Assembly (NCBI GenBank): GCA_964463165.1
Contig: CAYXBK010000008.1
Coordinates: 62,001 to 126,000 of the forward strand
Origin: UBA7236 sp964463165
Lineage (GTDB): Bacteria; Bacteroidota; Bacteroidia; Chitinophagales; BACL12
DNA length: 64,000 nt
Direction: 5' to 3'
Below the pieces are notes generated by a model. That model did not search any database and was not told the origin of the DNA. It saw nothing but the letters and a program-made list of their open reading frames with translations. A program made the position numbers and the translations under genes. Within the stretch, counting starts at the first letter, position 1; each line of letters opens with the position of its first letter. Below are positions 51,168 to 61,058 of the stretch, one piece after another.

Positions 51168-52916
51168 ATGAATCAATTCTTACATCAGCTAAACAAGCTG
51201 TTCAAACATGCAGCAGTCACAAGCGTGTTTATGGCTTCAGGGTTGATGGTAACGGCATCCAGTCACAGGGAAGCACCTCTGATTGCAAATGATCCGCTTG
51301 CCGACAACACTGACCTTTATGTATTCAGGAGCCCGGACGATCCGAATACTGTTACAATCATCGCCAATTATATTCCGGCTGAATTACCATTCGGCGGCCC
51401 GAACTATAATCACTTTGGCGAAAACATCCGGTACGAAATTCATATCGATAATAATATTGCCACCCCGGGTGATGATATTATTTATCGTGTTACGTTCACA
51501 CGTACAAATGAAGATCCGACTACATTTTTCAGCGTTCGCCTCGGTGCTGAGAACCTGAAAACTACGTACACCATGGAAAAAAGTACTGATGGTGGAATTA
51601 CGTTTACAACCATCATCACAGATGGCGTTGTTCCTGCAATTAATATCGGAGCACGTTCTATTGAAGATGCTACAGTTGGTTTAGGCACAACCTATGAAAC
51701 TTTAATGATGGATGCGATTACAACAGCAGCAACTGGCGAAAAAGTGTTTTGCGGTCCTGTTGACGATCCTTTCTTCGTTGACCTCGGCGGTATTTTTGAC
51801 CTTGGAAATTCACCAAGAGCAGGTGAAACTTCACGTGATGGTTTAGGCCATATGAACTGCCATACCATTTCTCTGCAAATCCCCATCTCTATGCTTCAAA
51901 AAGATGGCCTCGGCCCGGATGATGCAGATGATATTCTGGATGGAGATTTTGTAATCGGCGTTTGGGCATCTGCAAGCCGCCGTGCAATCCGCACTTTAAA
52001 TGGCGACGGAACAGAAGGTGTTTCAGGCGACTGGATTCAGGTTTCACGTTTAGGAATGCCTTTAACAAATGAAGCTGTTATTCCGATCGGAGAAAAAGAT
52101 TACTGGAATTCAATTTCACCTTATGCAGAAGATCCTGCGCATTTCGAATATTTCTACAATCCTGAACTGAGTTTGTATATGGACGATGCGCTGTATGGCG
52201 GTGCTGTTCCTCAATTCGAAAAACTACGTGTACAGAAAGCTTCACTTGGTGCTTATAATTTCGGTTATGGTGCTGATGGTTTATACCCTCTAAAAGGTTC
52301 ACCAGCTGTTGCCGGAACTGCATTGGATGATGCGATTTACGGAACATTATTATTGCCGGCTGCAGGTAAACCACGTTCAGTGGATCTCTGGCCGATATTC
52401 TTTACAGGCGCTCCTAATTTTCCGCCTTATCAACTGGCTACAGGTAAAGCTGGTAACCCCCTGGCTGCAGGTAAACCTTTCGTGAATAATTTCCTTCCGA
52501 ATGGCGGAGATATGCTCAGATTGAATATGGCTGTTCCGGTAACAGACCGCACAAGTCCTTTCTTCAGTTCTGAAGGATTACTCGCTGCTGCCCTGATCGG
52601 TTTAACTGTTGCACCTTTCAACACAACTGCATCACTTGAAAACATTCCAAATATGGATGGTTTCCCGAATGGCCGTCGCCTTGAAGATGATGTTACCCGC
52701 ATCGAATTACAAGCAGTAAGCGGTATCGTATTGGCTGCCATAGGTTTATGGTATGACGATTATGATCCGATGGTTGATGCTTCACCGCTCACCAGAGATT
52801 GCCGAGATGTGATCAATTATACCACACGTGTTGAACATAACGATGCACCATTCCAGACAAGCTTCCCTTATGTGGCTGCTCCATGGAGAGGAACTGCTGT
52901 TGACTTTGAATATTAA
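51168..52916 (+). CDS. DUF4331 family secreted protein, copy 1
   Basis: The 582-residue protein has a signal-like start (about 1-30) followed by SSHREAPLIANDPLADNTDLY, the opening signature of DUF4331. The beta-rich body repeats family blocks (PFFVDLGGIFDLG, DFVIGVWASASRRAIRTLNG, FPNGRRLEDDVTRIELQ). It has no T9SS sorting domain, unlike the next gene. The two proteins are highly similar through this region, indicating a tandem duplication, and sit 27 bp apart. Function is unknown; the family is extracytoplasmic. Confidence 0.88.
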   Translation: MNQFLHQLNKLFKHAAVTSVFMASGLMVTASSHREAPLIANDPLADNTDLYVFRSPDDPNTVTIIANYIPAELPFGGPNYNHFGENIRYEIHIDNNIATPGDDIIYRVTFTRTNEDPTTFFSVRLGAENLKTTYTMEKSTDGGITFTTIITDGVVPAINIGARSIEDATVGLGTTYETLMMDAITTAATGEKVFCGPVDDPFFVDLGGIFDLGNSPRAGETSRDGLGHMNCHTISLQIPISMLQKDGLGPDDADDILDGDFVIGVWASASRRAIRTLNGDGTEGVSGDWIQVSRLGMPLTNEAVIPIGEKDYWNSISPYAEDPAHFEYFYNPELSLYMDDALYGGAVPQFEKLRVQKASLGAYNFGYGADGLYPLKGSPAVAGTALDDAIYGTLLLPAAGKPRSVDLWPIFFTGAPNFPPYQLATGKAGNPLAAGKPFVNNFLPNGGDMLRLNMAVPVTDRTSPFFSSEGLLAAALIGLTVAPFNTTASLENIPNMDGFPNGRRLEDDVTRIELQAVSGIVLAAIGLWYDDYDPMVDASPLTRDCRDVINYTTRVEHNDAPFQTSFPYVAAPWRGTAVDFEY

Positions 52917-52943
52917 TTCCTTCATCAACAAAAAATTTAAACA

Positions 52944-55250
52944 ATGAAAAAATTATTTAACCATATAATCGGAAAGAGCGGTGTTATGCTGATGGGCATC
53001 CTGATGCTTACAAGCACTTTCCGCCTGGCAGCTTCAAGTCACAGAGAAGCACCACTTATTGCCGACGATCCGTTGGCAGATAATACGGACCTCTATGCGT
53101 TCCGTAGCCCGGACAACCCGGAAATGATCACGATCATAGCGAATTATATCCCGCTGCAATTACCTCATGGCGGACCGAATTATTATACATTCGGAGAAAA
53201 CATTCGCTACGAGATCCATATCGATAATGACATTACAACTTTGGGTGACGATATTATCTTCCGTTTCACCTTTACAAGAACCGATGAAGATCCAACTACA
53301 TTCTTCAATATCCGTTTAGGTGCTCAAAACTTAAAAATGAGCTATACAATGGAAAGAAGTGATGATGGTGGTGCGAGTTTCACTACCATTTTAACAGATG
53401 GTATGGTACCTCCGCCTTATATCGGACCACGCTCCATCAACGATCCTACAGTTGGCCTGGGTGCTACATATGCCTCTTTAATTCAGGATGCGATCACACC
53501 TTTGGCTGGTGGCGGCAAAGTATATTGCGGCCCAGCAGATGATCCGTTCTTTGTTGACCTCGGTGGTATTTTTGATCTTGGTGATGCTCCGCGTCAGGGT
53601 GGTACACCACACGACGGTGTTGCATGTATGAATGTACATGTAATTGCAATTCAAATACCTATCTCTTCTTTACAAAAAGATGGTTTAAGTGCAGCGATGG
53701 CAGATGATATTCTCGACAGCGATTTCGTGATCGGTGTTTGGGCATCTGCAAGCCGTCAGGCAATCCGCACTTTGAATGGCGACGGAACCGAAACTTCTTC
53801 AGGCGACTGGATCCAGGTTTCACGTTTGGGAATGCCTTTAACAAATGAGGCAGTAATTCCGATCGGAGAAAAAGATTACTGGAATTCACTTTCACCTTAT
53901 GCAGAAGATCCAGCGCATTTCGAATATTTCTACAATCCTGAATTAGGCTTGTATATGGATGATGATCTTTTCGGAGGTGCAGTACCTGCATTTGCTCCGC
54001 TCAGAATTCAGAAAGCATCTTTAGGCGCTTATGATTTCACAAACGGTGCTGATGGTTTGTATCCTTTGAAAGGTTCACCAGCTGTTGCCGGAACTGCATT
54101 GGATGATGCAATTTATGGAACGTTGTTACTCCCTGCCGCGGGCAAACCACGTTCGGTTGATCTTTGGCCGATATTCTTTACAGGTGCACCTAATTTCCCG
54201 CCATATCAATTGGCAACAGGAAAAGCAGGTAATCCACTGGCTATAGGTAAACCGTTCATCAATAACTTTTTACCCAATGGTGGCGATATGCTCCGTTTAA
54301 ATATGGCAGTTCCTCCTACACCAAGAAATGATGTGAATTTCAGTTCACTCGGATTGGTGCAGGCTGCAGTTCTAGGATTAACAGATCCGACTTATACTGC
54401 AACTGCTGACCTTCAGTTTATTCCAAATATGGATGGTTTCCCGAACGGTCGTCGTTTGGAAGATGATGTTACACGCATTGAATTGCAGGCTGTGAGCGGT
54501 ATCGTATTGGCTGCAATTGGTTTGTGGTATGATGATTATGATCCGATGGTTGATCCTTCACCGGTTACAACACAATTATTGAACGTGTATACCTATACAA
54601 CCGGAATTGAAGCAAACGATACAACTTTCAAAGCGCATTTCCCTTATGTTCAGAAACCATGGAGTGGTGCAGGAAAATGTTCAGGATTACCGGTTGATTA
54701 TTTTGCAGAAACAGATTGCAGCACAGCTTCTATGCTCGCAGCAACTTCTGTTGATGCTACCAGCGAATTCCTGAGCTGGAGCGCTGAAGAAGGAACTACT
54801 TTCAGAGTTGATTACAGATTAGCAGGCGGTGGTGCAATTACAAAAGTACCAGTTATTGCAAATTTTGTTACACTCAGTGGTTTAACTGCATGCACAGATT
54901 ATGAATACAGAGTAATTGTGCATTGCCCAACGGAAGGTAAATTAACTTCCGAATGGTTCCCTTTCTCTACTTCATGCAAACTCGGTGAAGTTGCCGGTAA
55001 CCTGATTTCGGTATATCCGAATCCTGCAAAAGAAATGATCCAGGTTGGTTATCAAACAAACATGGAAGGTGCAGTTGAAATTAATGTGACGGATGTTACC
55101 GGAAAAATATATATCACAGTTCCTGCAACAGCATCAACTGGTTTGAATTCTTACCAGCTTGATATCAGCGGATTAAACAGCGGTATGTATTTCGTGCAAA
55201 TTAAAAATGGCAACAAACAGGTTATAGACAAATTTATCGTTTCCAAATAA
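52944..55250 (+). CDS. DUF4331 family secreted protein, copy 2, with Fn3-like and T9SS domains
   Basis: The 768-residue protein has a signal peptide (about 1-31), then a DUF4331 body (32 to about 580) close to copy 1. It then has a fibronectin type III-like domain (about 590-680; LAATSVDATSEFLSWSAEEG, LTACTDYEYRVIVHC) and a T9SS type A domain (VYPNPAKEM, SGLNSGMYFVQI). So copy 2 is built for T9SS export and copy 1 is not. The pair could form a complex on the cell surface or represent a gain or loss of the sorting tail after duplication. A strong terminator follows. Confidence 0.9.
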   Translation: MKKLFNHIIGKSGVMLMGILMLTSTFRLAASSHREAPLIADDPLADNTDLYAFRSPDNPEMITIIANYIPLQLPHGGPNYYTFGENIRYEIHIDNDITTLGDDIIFRFTFTRTDEDPTTFFNIRLGAQNLKMSYTMERSDDGGASFTTILTDGMVPPPYIGPRSINDPTVGLGATYASLIQDAITPLAGGGKVYCGPADDPFFVDLGGIFDLGDAPRQGGTPHDGVACMNVHVIAIQIPISSLQKDGLSAAMADDILDSDFVIGVWASASRQAIRTLNGDGTETSSGDWIQVSRLGMPLTNEAVIPIGEKDYWNSLSPYAEDPAHFEYFYNPELGLYMDDDLFGGAVPAFAPLRIQKASLGAYDFTNGADGLYPLKGSPAVAGTALDDAIYGTLLLPAAGKPRSVDLWPIFFTGAPNFPPYQLATGKAGNPLAIGKPFINNFLPNGGDMLRLNMAVPPTPRNDVNFSSLGLVQAAVLGLTDPTYTATADLQFIPNMDGFPNGRRLEDDVTRIELQAVSGIVLAAIGLWYDDYDPMVDPSPVTTQLLNVYTYTTGIEANDTTFKAHFPYVQKPWSGAGKCSGLPVDYFAETDCSTASMLAATSVDATSEFLSWSAEEGTTFRVDYRLAGGGAITKVPVIANFVTLSGLTACTDYEYRVIVHCPTEGKLTSEWFPFSTSCKLGEVAGNLISVYPNPAKEMIQVGYQTNMEGAVEINVTDVTGKIYITVPATASTGLNSYQLDISGLNSGMYFVQIKNGNKQVIDKFIVSK

Positions 55251-55273
55251 TTATTGCCTGTGTGTTCGTTTCC

Positions 55274-55306
55274 AGAGAAGGGCCTTCGGGCCCTTCTCTT
55301 TTTTTA
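55274..55306 (+). terminator. Rho-independent terminator
   Basis: AGAGAAGGGCC and GGCCCTTCTCT pair over 11 bp around a TTCG tetraloop and a T-run follows. It ends the DUF4331 operon. Confidence 0.97.
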
Positions 55307-55310
55307 TGTA

Positions 55311-55520
55311 GATATCCCACTATTCGATGACTCACCAGATCCGCCTGGACGGCGGACCACCCTCTCTGCTTGCGCAGGAGAGGGATGCTGTCGCGAGATT
55401 TTACCAGTTAACAAATTTGATTTTTAAATTAAGTAAAGTGCTGTCGTAGAAGAATCATGCGTCAGCCCCTTCTCTTACGAAGTAGAGAAGGTGTCCGCCG
55501 TACGGCGGACGGATGAGTCA
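55311..55520. repeat. Intergenic repeat block, copy 1
   Basis: Contains GATATCCCACT, then CTCACCAGATCCGCCTGGACG, a CCCTCTCTGC...GCAGGAGAGGG hairpin and GTCCGCCGTACGGCGGAC. The 192 bp from 55329 to 55520 recur at 56613-56805. It fills the 55251-55615 gap with no gene visible. A further partial unit lies at 55521-55560. Confidence 0.9.
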
Positions 55521-55615
55521 AACGGAGAAGGTATCCGCACAACGACTGACGGTTGAGTCTATCATGCGTCAATACATTCATTTTTTCTCCTAATTTTATA
55601 TTTTATTAACCAACC

Positions 55616-56536
55616 ATGAAAAAATTAATTACACTTTCGCTTTCAATCCATATTGCACTAATTTCATTTTCTCAGACCAACAATTTCGCACCAATAGGCG
55701 CCGCATGGTATTATGATGATTATCAAAATGACTGTCCGACTTTTCCAGATTGCGGATATTATAAAATGGAATCAGTAGATGACACTTTAATTGGAGGAAA
55801 GAATTGCCGTTTGCTGAAAGAAACTTATTTCGTACCCTATTATGATATTCCCGATACGCAATATATTATTTATGAAGATCTTGGTATTGTTTATTTATAT
55901 GATGAAGGCACATTTCATGAATTATATAATTTCAATGCGGTAGCAGGAGATACGATAACAACATTTGCCGAACCATTTAACGGGTATTATCGCTTCAACG
56001 ATTATATGTTCAGTGAATTCCGATACATTATTGATTCTGTTTACACTGAATTAATTGATGGTGAATTATTGCGCATTCAATATACCAGAGCTTTAGAAGC
56101 CATTGATGGATGGGGATTTTGGGAGGGACCGATGATCATTGAAAAAATAGGCTCAATTGGCATGTTCCTGGGAACACCTAATATTTCAGACCTGGAATAC
56201 GGTGGTTTCCTCAGATGTTATAGTGAGGATGGATTTTTTTATAAAAACCCTGCTTATGATAATGATTGTGATTTTATTACTTCTGTAAATGAACAAACTC
56301 CAAATTCATTTGAAATATTTCCAAATCCGGCTAAAAATATTCTTACAATAAAATCTTCCGGTACAGAAAAAATAAATCCTGTAATTATTAATGCATTTGG
56401 TGAGGTTTGTGAATTTAAATTTATCTCCAGCGAATTATTTTCTTCAACAATTGATATTTCAAAATTACCTGCAGGTATTTATTTTTTATTTGTTGGAGAT
56501 GAAAAAAATACCGCAATTAAATTTGTGAAGCTTTAA
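55616..56536 (+). CDS. Secreted T9SS type A sorting-domain protein, 306 aa
   Basis: Residues 1-18 form a signal peptide (KKLITLSLSIHIALISFS). The middle (about 22-220) has several acidic, aromatic-rich segments (AAWYYDDYQNDCPTFPDCG, NAVAGDTITTFAEPF) without a recognised family. The end (about 225-306) is a T9SS type A domain (IFPNPAKNI, LPAGIYFLFV). The gene stands alone between two copies of the same repeat block. Function unknown. Confidence 0.82.
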   Translation: MKKLITLSLSIHIALISFSQTNNFAPIGAAWYYDDYQNDCPTFPDCGYYKMESVDDTLIGGKNCRLLKETYFVPYYDIPDTQYIIYEDLGIVYLYDEGTFHELYNFNAVAGDTITTFAEPFNGYYRFNDYMFSEFRYIIDSVYTELIDGELLRIQYTRALEAIDGWGFWEGPMIIEKIGSIGMFLGTPNISDLEYGGFLRCYSEDGFFYKNPAYDNDCDFITSVNEQTPNSFEIFPNPAKNILTIKSSGTEKINPVIINAFGEVCEFKFISSELFSSTIDISKLPAGIYFLFVGDEKNTAIKFVKL

Positions 56537-56538
56537 TT

Positions 56539-56584
56539 GATATCCCACTTCTCTATTCTGAGCAAAAGTTAGAAGTGGGATATC
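56539..56584 (+). repeat. 14-bp perfect hairpin after the 306-aa T9SS gene
   Basis: GATATCCCACTTCT and AGAAGTGGGATATC pair over 14 bp with an 18-nt loop, 3 bp after the stop. It has no T-run, so it is more likely a repeat boundary or mRNA-stabilising hairpin than a terminator. Confidence 0.7.
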
Positions 56585-56612
56585 TATGATGCGTCAGCCC
56601 CTGCTCTTTTTC

Positions 56613-56805
56613 GACTCACCCGATCCGCCTATACGGCGGACCACCCTCTCTGCTCACGCAGGAGAGGGATGCTTTCGCGAGATTATACTAAATAATAAAA
56701 TTGATTTTTTTTATTAAGTGAAATGCTTTTGCGTCAATTTCATGCGCCAGCCCCTTCTCTTACGAAGTAGAGAAGGTGTCCGCCGTACGGCGGACGGATG
56801 AGTCA
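56613..56805. repeat. Intergenic repeat block, copy 2
   Basis: About 193 bp matching 55329-55520: CTCACCCGATCCGCC, the CCCTCTCTGC...GCAGGAGAGGG hairpin and GTCCGCCGTACGGCGGAC in the same order. A partial further unit runs to about 56870. The 56537-56871 gap holds only these repeats. Confidence 0.9.
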
Positions 56806-56871
56806 ATCATGCGCCAGCCCCTTCTCCTACGTAATTAGAAATGGTGCCCGCCGCACGGCTTACGGATGCGT

Positions 56872-59800
56872 CTAATCCTTCAACAATTCTTCCTTCGTTG
56901 TAAACACCAGTGGCTTATGACCGCTTTTTGAAATTGCTTTTTCAAATGCTGCAAAATCACCCGCTTTCATTGCATCCAACCTCGCCTGCATTTCAGCAAC
57001 CTGCTTTGTATATAAATCCAATGCAGCAATTTGTGCGGAGGTTGGTTTGCCGTCATATCCGCCGATGGCGCTGTATACTTCCGCAATTTTTTCACGCAGG
57101 CGCACCTGCGCAGCAACACCACCTTCACCGGGTTGTGTTGCGGAAATTTCATGATGCATATCATCCATTTGTTTTGCAATGGTTTCTGCTTTGGCTTTTA
57201 ATGCTTTTATTTTAATTGAATCTTTTAAACTATTCGCATGATCTCTTATTTCAATTATTTGTTTATCGATATATGCGAGATCCTGAATTAAATCGTAGGC
57301 AGCCATTAATTTTTCGTGCTGCAATTTCCTGTCTTCCGCACTGTGTTTTACATCCGGATTATTCTGCAGTGTAATTTTTGTTGAATATGTTTCTTCACCT
57401 TTAATTATTTTGATCGTATAATCTCCGGCTTCAAGTGAAGGGCCGAATGCTGCTTCAAATAGTGGATTTGGAGATGATGGAACAACCGGCGGTTTCATGG
57501 ATGTCTGCAATGAAACAATATTAATTCCTTTGCGGTTACCTGCAGGTTGCTTGCGTATCATTTCACCTTTTGCATTATAAATTTCCATGTACATTTCACC
57601 GAATACATGGCGCTTTTTCATGTAATAAACGATTGTTGCCGCTCCATTCGGATTTGCCCCGATAAATTCATCGTCGCCCGGAAAATCCTGTGCAATTCCG
57701 CCTGATGTAAAATAATACGGACGGGTTGGTAAAAACGCAAGGTCTTTTTCGAGTATATCACTTTTGATATTCCGTATCGGTGTGATATCATCAATAATTA
57801 TTATTCCGCGGCCATGTGTTGCAAGCAATAAATCATTTTCTCTCGGTTGAATCGCAATATCAAATACGCCCACCTGCGGAATTTTACTTTTAAACTGCAC
57901 CCATGTATTTCCTTTATCAATACTCACATATAAACCGAATTCTGTTCCGAGGAATAATAAATCAGCATTTACAATATCCTGCCTGATCACATGACAATAT
58001 CCTTTAATATTTTCTGTTGTAATTGATTTCCATGTTTTGCCGAGATCATTTGTATAAAAAACATATGATTTCATATCGCCGTTGCGATGACCATCAACAG
58101 TTATATAAGCCGCATTCTTATTAAAATTATCGGCTTCCACAGAAGAAATAAATGCAAGTGCAGGCAGCCCCGGAATATTTGCATTTAATTTACTCCACGT
58201 TTTTCCGCCGTCGGCAGTTACCTGCACATTCCCGTCATCCGTTCCTGCCCAGATAATATTTTCATCCAACATTGATTCTGAAATGGAAAAAATAGTTGTA
58301 TTGTTTTCTGCTGATGTATTATCTGTTGTTACACCACCTGATTGTTCCTGCTTTTGCCTGTTCGGGTCATCCGTTGTAAGATCGGGCGAAATGCGTTCCC
58401 AGGAATCACCTTTATCTTTTGAACGAAATAAATATTGGGACCCGACATATAACCATTTTGTTTTCTTCCCGAATACAACCGGCGTGTTCCAATTGTATCT
58501 AAGATCTTCTGTAGACTGATCCGCAAATGGTTTAATGAATTTTGATTCACCTGTTTTTAAATTGCTGCGGTAAATTCTTCCACCCTGATATTGCCAGTAA
58601 ACAATATTTTCATCTCCTAAATCCGCATACGCATTAAATCCATCTCCATAACCAATTGTTTTCCAGTCTGAATTTTGAATGCCTCCCGTACTTCTGCTCG
58701 GGCCCTTCCAGGATCCGTTATCCTGCAAACCGCCATATACGTTATATGGTTTTTGCATATCGTAGCTCACATGATAAAATTGTGCAACGGGTAAATTTTC
58801 GCAATGACTCCAGGTATTTCCTTTATCTCTTGAAATATATACACCGCCATCTGTACCGAGATATAATAAATTATTATCCTTCGGGCTGATCCATAATGCA
58901 TGCAGATCACCATGATACCCGCCACCTTCAACTGCTGCGCCCTGAAATATTCCGCCGCCGTTATTGCTCACCAATAAATTAAATCCCGGTTTATAAATTC
59001 TGTTTGCATCAACAGGATCGGGAACGATATAACAGAAATAAAACGGGCGCTCACCCATTTCTGATTGTGTGCTCATTTGTTTCCAGTTTGCGCCGCCATC
59101 ATTTGATTTATATAAGGCGGATTTTGCAGATTCAACAAGTGCATAAATATCATATGGTGCAACGGGAGAAATTGTTACGCAAATTCTTCCCAAACTATCT
59201 GCAGGTAATCCGTTTTGTATTTTATTCCATGTTTTTCCAGCATCTGTTGATTTATATAATCCGCAACCCGGGCCGCCTGATCTGAAATCATAAGCAGTTC
59301 TTCTGAAATCCCACATGCCTGCATATAATATTTCGGGATGCTGCGGATCCATTGCAATACTCGAACAGCCTGTTGATGGATTTACATACAGAATTTTATT
59401 CCATGTTTTGCCGCCGTCAGTTGTTTTATAAATTCCGCGATCTTCGCTGTCTGACCATAATGCACCCAAAACTGCAACATACACCGTATTTGAATTATTC
59501 GGGTCGATGATAATTTTTGCTATGCGCTCGCTTTTCTCAAGCCCCATCAATTCCCATTTTTCTCCTCCGTTGGTTGTGCGATAAATTCCGGTACCGATAG
59601 AAGTTGAATTTCTCACCCACGGCTCGCCCGTACCAACCCAAACAGTATCAGGGTATTTCTGATCTATACAAATTGCACCGATTGATTGCGACTGATCATC
59701 AAAAACAGATTTAAAAGTGGTTCCGTAATTTTTTGATTTCCATACACCGCCACCGGCTGCACCCACCCAAACCATATTCGGATTTTTTAATTCGGCATCA

Positions 59801-59943
59801 ATTGCTGCAATGCGCCCGCTTGTTGTTGCAGGACCTATTTGCCGACCTTCAATTGCACCAAATGTTGCATCAGTTAATTGTGTTTGTGAGAATGCATGTA
59901 AACCTGTAACCAGGAAAATGGATAAAACAATACGGAATTTCAT
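56872..59943 (-). CDS. Exported sortilin/VPS10-like BNR-repeat protein
   Basis: The protein has 1023 residues from the ATG at 59943, which gives a signal peptide (MKFRIVLSIFLVTGLHAFS); the longer frame to 60090 overlaps the next gene and was rejected. The first 700 residues are beta-propeller repeats with many BNR/Asp-box motifs (SKNYGTTF, TTDGGKTWNKI, SKDKGDSWERI), typical of VPS10/sortilin-like and glycosyl-hydrolase-related domains. Residues from about 870 are helical and charged. No T9SS sorting domain is present, so it is probably periplasmic or outer-membrane-associated. Function unknown. Confidence 0.85.
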   Translation of the reverse strand: MKFRIVLSIFLVTGLHAFSQTQLTDATFGAIEGRQIGPATTSGRIAAIDAELKNPNMVWVGAAGGGVWKSKNYGTTFKSVFDDQSQSIGAICIDQKYPDTVWVGTGEPWVRNSTSIGTGIYRTTNGGEKWELMGLEKSERIAKIIIDPNNSNTVYVAVLGALWSDSEDRGIYKTTDGGKTWNKILYVNPSTGCSSIAMDPQHPEILYAGMWDFRRTAYDFRSGGPGCGLYKSTDAGKTWNKIQNGLPADSLGRICVTISPVAPYDIYALVESAKSALYKSNDGGANWKQMSTQSEMGERPFYFCYIVPDPVDANRIYKPGFNLLVSNNGGGIFQGAAVEGGGYHGDLHALWISPKDNNLLYLGTDGGVYISRDKGNTWSHCENLPVAQFYHVSYDMQKPYNVYGGLQDNGSWKGPSRSTGGIQNSDWKTIGYGDGFNAYADLGDENIVYWQYQGGRIYRSNLKTGESKFIKPFADQSTEDLRYNWNTPVVFGKKTKWLYVGSQYLFRSKDKGDSWERISPDLTTDDPNRQKQEQSGGVTTDNTSAENNTTIFSISESMLDENIIWAGTDDGNVQVTADGGKTWSKLNANIPGLPALAFISSVEADNFNKNAAYITVDGHRNGDMKSYVFYTNDLGKTWKSITTENIKGYCHVIRQDIVNADLLFLGTEFGLYVSIDKGNTWVQFKSKIPQVGVFDIAIQPRENDLLLATHGRGIIIIDDITPIRNIKSDILEKDLAFLPTRPYYFTSGGIAQDFPGDDEFIGANPNGAATIVYYMKKRHVFGEMYMEIYNAKGEMIRKQPAGNRKGINIVSLQTSMKPPVVPSSPNPLFEAAFGPSLEAGDYTIKIIKGEETYSTKITLQNNPDVKHSAEDRKLQHEKLMAAYDLIQDLAYIDKQIIEIRDHANSLKDSIKIKALKAKAETIAKQMDDMHHEISATQPGEGGVAAQVRLREKIAEVYSAIGGYDGKPTSAQIAALDLYTKQVAEMQARLDAMKAGDFAAFEKAISKSGHKPLVFTTKEELLKD

Positions 59944-60034
59944 TTGTTGGTAATTTATGTGAGTGAAAAAAACACCGGTATAAAAGAATGCCGGCAGATG
60001 AAATATCTCCCGGCATTTTATAAAAAGCGTTTGA

Positions 60035-60760
60035 TCAATTTGATCCCGGCTTATTAAATATCGTGGCTTGCAGTTCTTTATTGAGTTCAACTTTGTCTAC
60101 AATAATTACTTCTCCCTGTGTTCCGTTATAACGGTTTTCAATTTTACCCGGAAAAGCAATTCCATCCACCTGCATATAATTGCTGAAATATGTATCTGAT
60201 TCCACCTGGTTGCCCATCATGGTAATTTTTGAGTTCACCCGGATCAGCATAAAACTTTCGCTGTCGATATAATAATTATATACATCACCATCGGCAGTAG
60301 CCACTTTAATTTTATAACAACTTGTTCCTTCCACATCTTCAGTGCCGTCAAGTGTTACAGTATGTCCTTTTTCTTTCCAGTTCCATAATAAACCATCCAT
60401 ATCGGATTGAATTTTCATGGATTTTAATTCATCGGCATTTAAAGGTTCGGGTGTTGTTGATCCGGCGAACGGGTTTACTGTCCATCCTTCCGTTCCATTA
60501 TATGTTTGAATGAAACTCAGGCCCTGAAAAGTGCCTTCCACGCGGATATTGGCAGGGCGCATGGAGTACTGCATAAAAGGGATCTCCATACCCATTTGAT
60601 TGATCTTGCCGGTGGTAACCATTGAATTTGCCTTCACAAGATTATTTTGGCCGATGGCATCAAAATATTGTTTCAGTACATCTTCAAGTGATTGTGCGTT
60701 TGTGATTGCGGGACTAAGGGTAGCTGCGATAAATAGCAACAGGATCTGAAGTTTTTTCAT
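60035..60760 (-). CDS. Outer-membrane lipoprotein-sorting (LolA/LolB-like) protein
   Basis: The 241-residue protein has a signal peptide (1-22). The rest is a single half-barrel-like fold (VLKQYFDAIGQNN, TTGKINQMGMEI, SFIQTYNGTEGWTVNPFAG, ESFMLIRVNSKITMMG) resembling the LolA/outer-membrane lipoprotein-sorting superfamily. These bind lipid or lipoproteins in the periplasm. It lies 91 bp upstream of the sortilin-like gene on the same strand, so the two may be co-transcribed. Confidence 0.8.
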   Translation of the reverse strand: MKKLQILLLFIAATLSPAITNAQSLEDVLKQYFDAIGQNNLVKANSMVTTGKINQMGMEIPFMQYSMRPANIRVEGTFQGLSFIQTYNGTEGWTVNPFAGSTTPEPLNADELKSMKIQSDMDGLLWNWKEKGHTVTLDGTEDVEGTSCYKIKVATADGDVYNYYIDSESFMLIRVNSKITMMGNQVESDTYFSNYMQVDGIAFPGKIENRYNGTQGEVIIVDKVELNKELQATIFNKPGSN

Positions 60761-60997
60761 AATTGATGTGGTTGAAAATTTTGTTAAAATTAAAAATTAG
60801 CTTCGTTTATCGTTAAAACTCAGCCGTTAAATAAAGTTTAAAGTTTGAATTACCTCCATAAGAGGGCATTCAGTTTATAAAAGTTACAGATGCCTGCAAA
60901 GATGATGCACAAATGAAAAGGATGGAATTTTATTCGACGAATGCCGATGAACAGGATATGAAAATCGGTTTATCCATAGGACTTCCAGAACGCATAT

Positions 60998-61031
60998 AAT
61001 AAAAAATGCTCCCCGCCGCAACGGGAAGCAT
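60998..61031 (-). terminator. Rho-independent terminator
   Basis: On the minus strand ATGCTTCCCG pairs with CGGGGAGCAT (one mismatch or bulge pair) around a 6-nt loop and is followed by six T residues. It ends the lipocalin-like gene. The rest of the 60761-61058 gap holds a 28-codon open frame but no supportable gene. Confidence 0.9.
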
Positions 61032-61058
61032 CAGAAAAACTCAACCAAAACTACTATG

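Noticed and set aside
59944..60090. Extension of the sortilin-like gene
   Set aside because: It overlaps the LolA-like gene and removes the signal peptide from the N-terminus.
60913..60999. 28-codon open frame between the LolA-like and lipocalin-like genes
   Set aside because: Too short, no recognisable motif and no promoter box; it ends at the terminator of the opposite gene. It could be a remnant.
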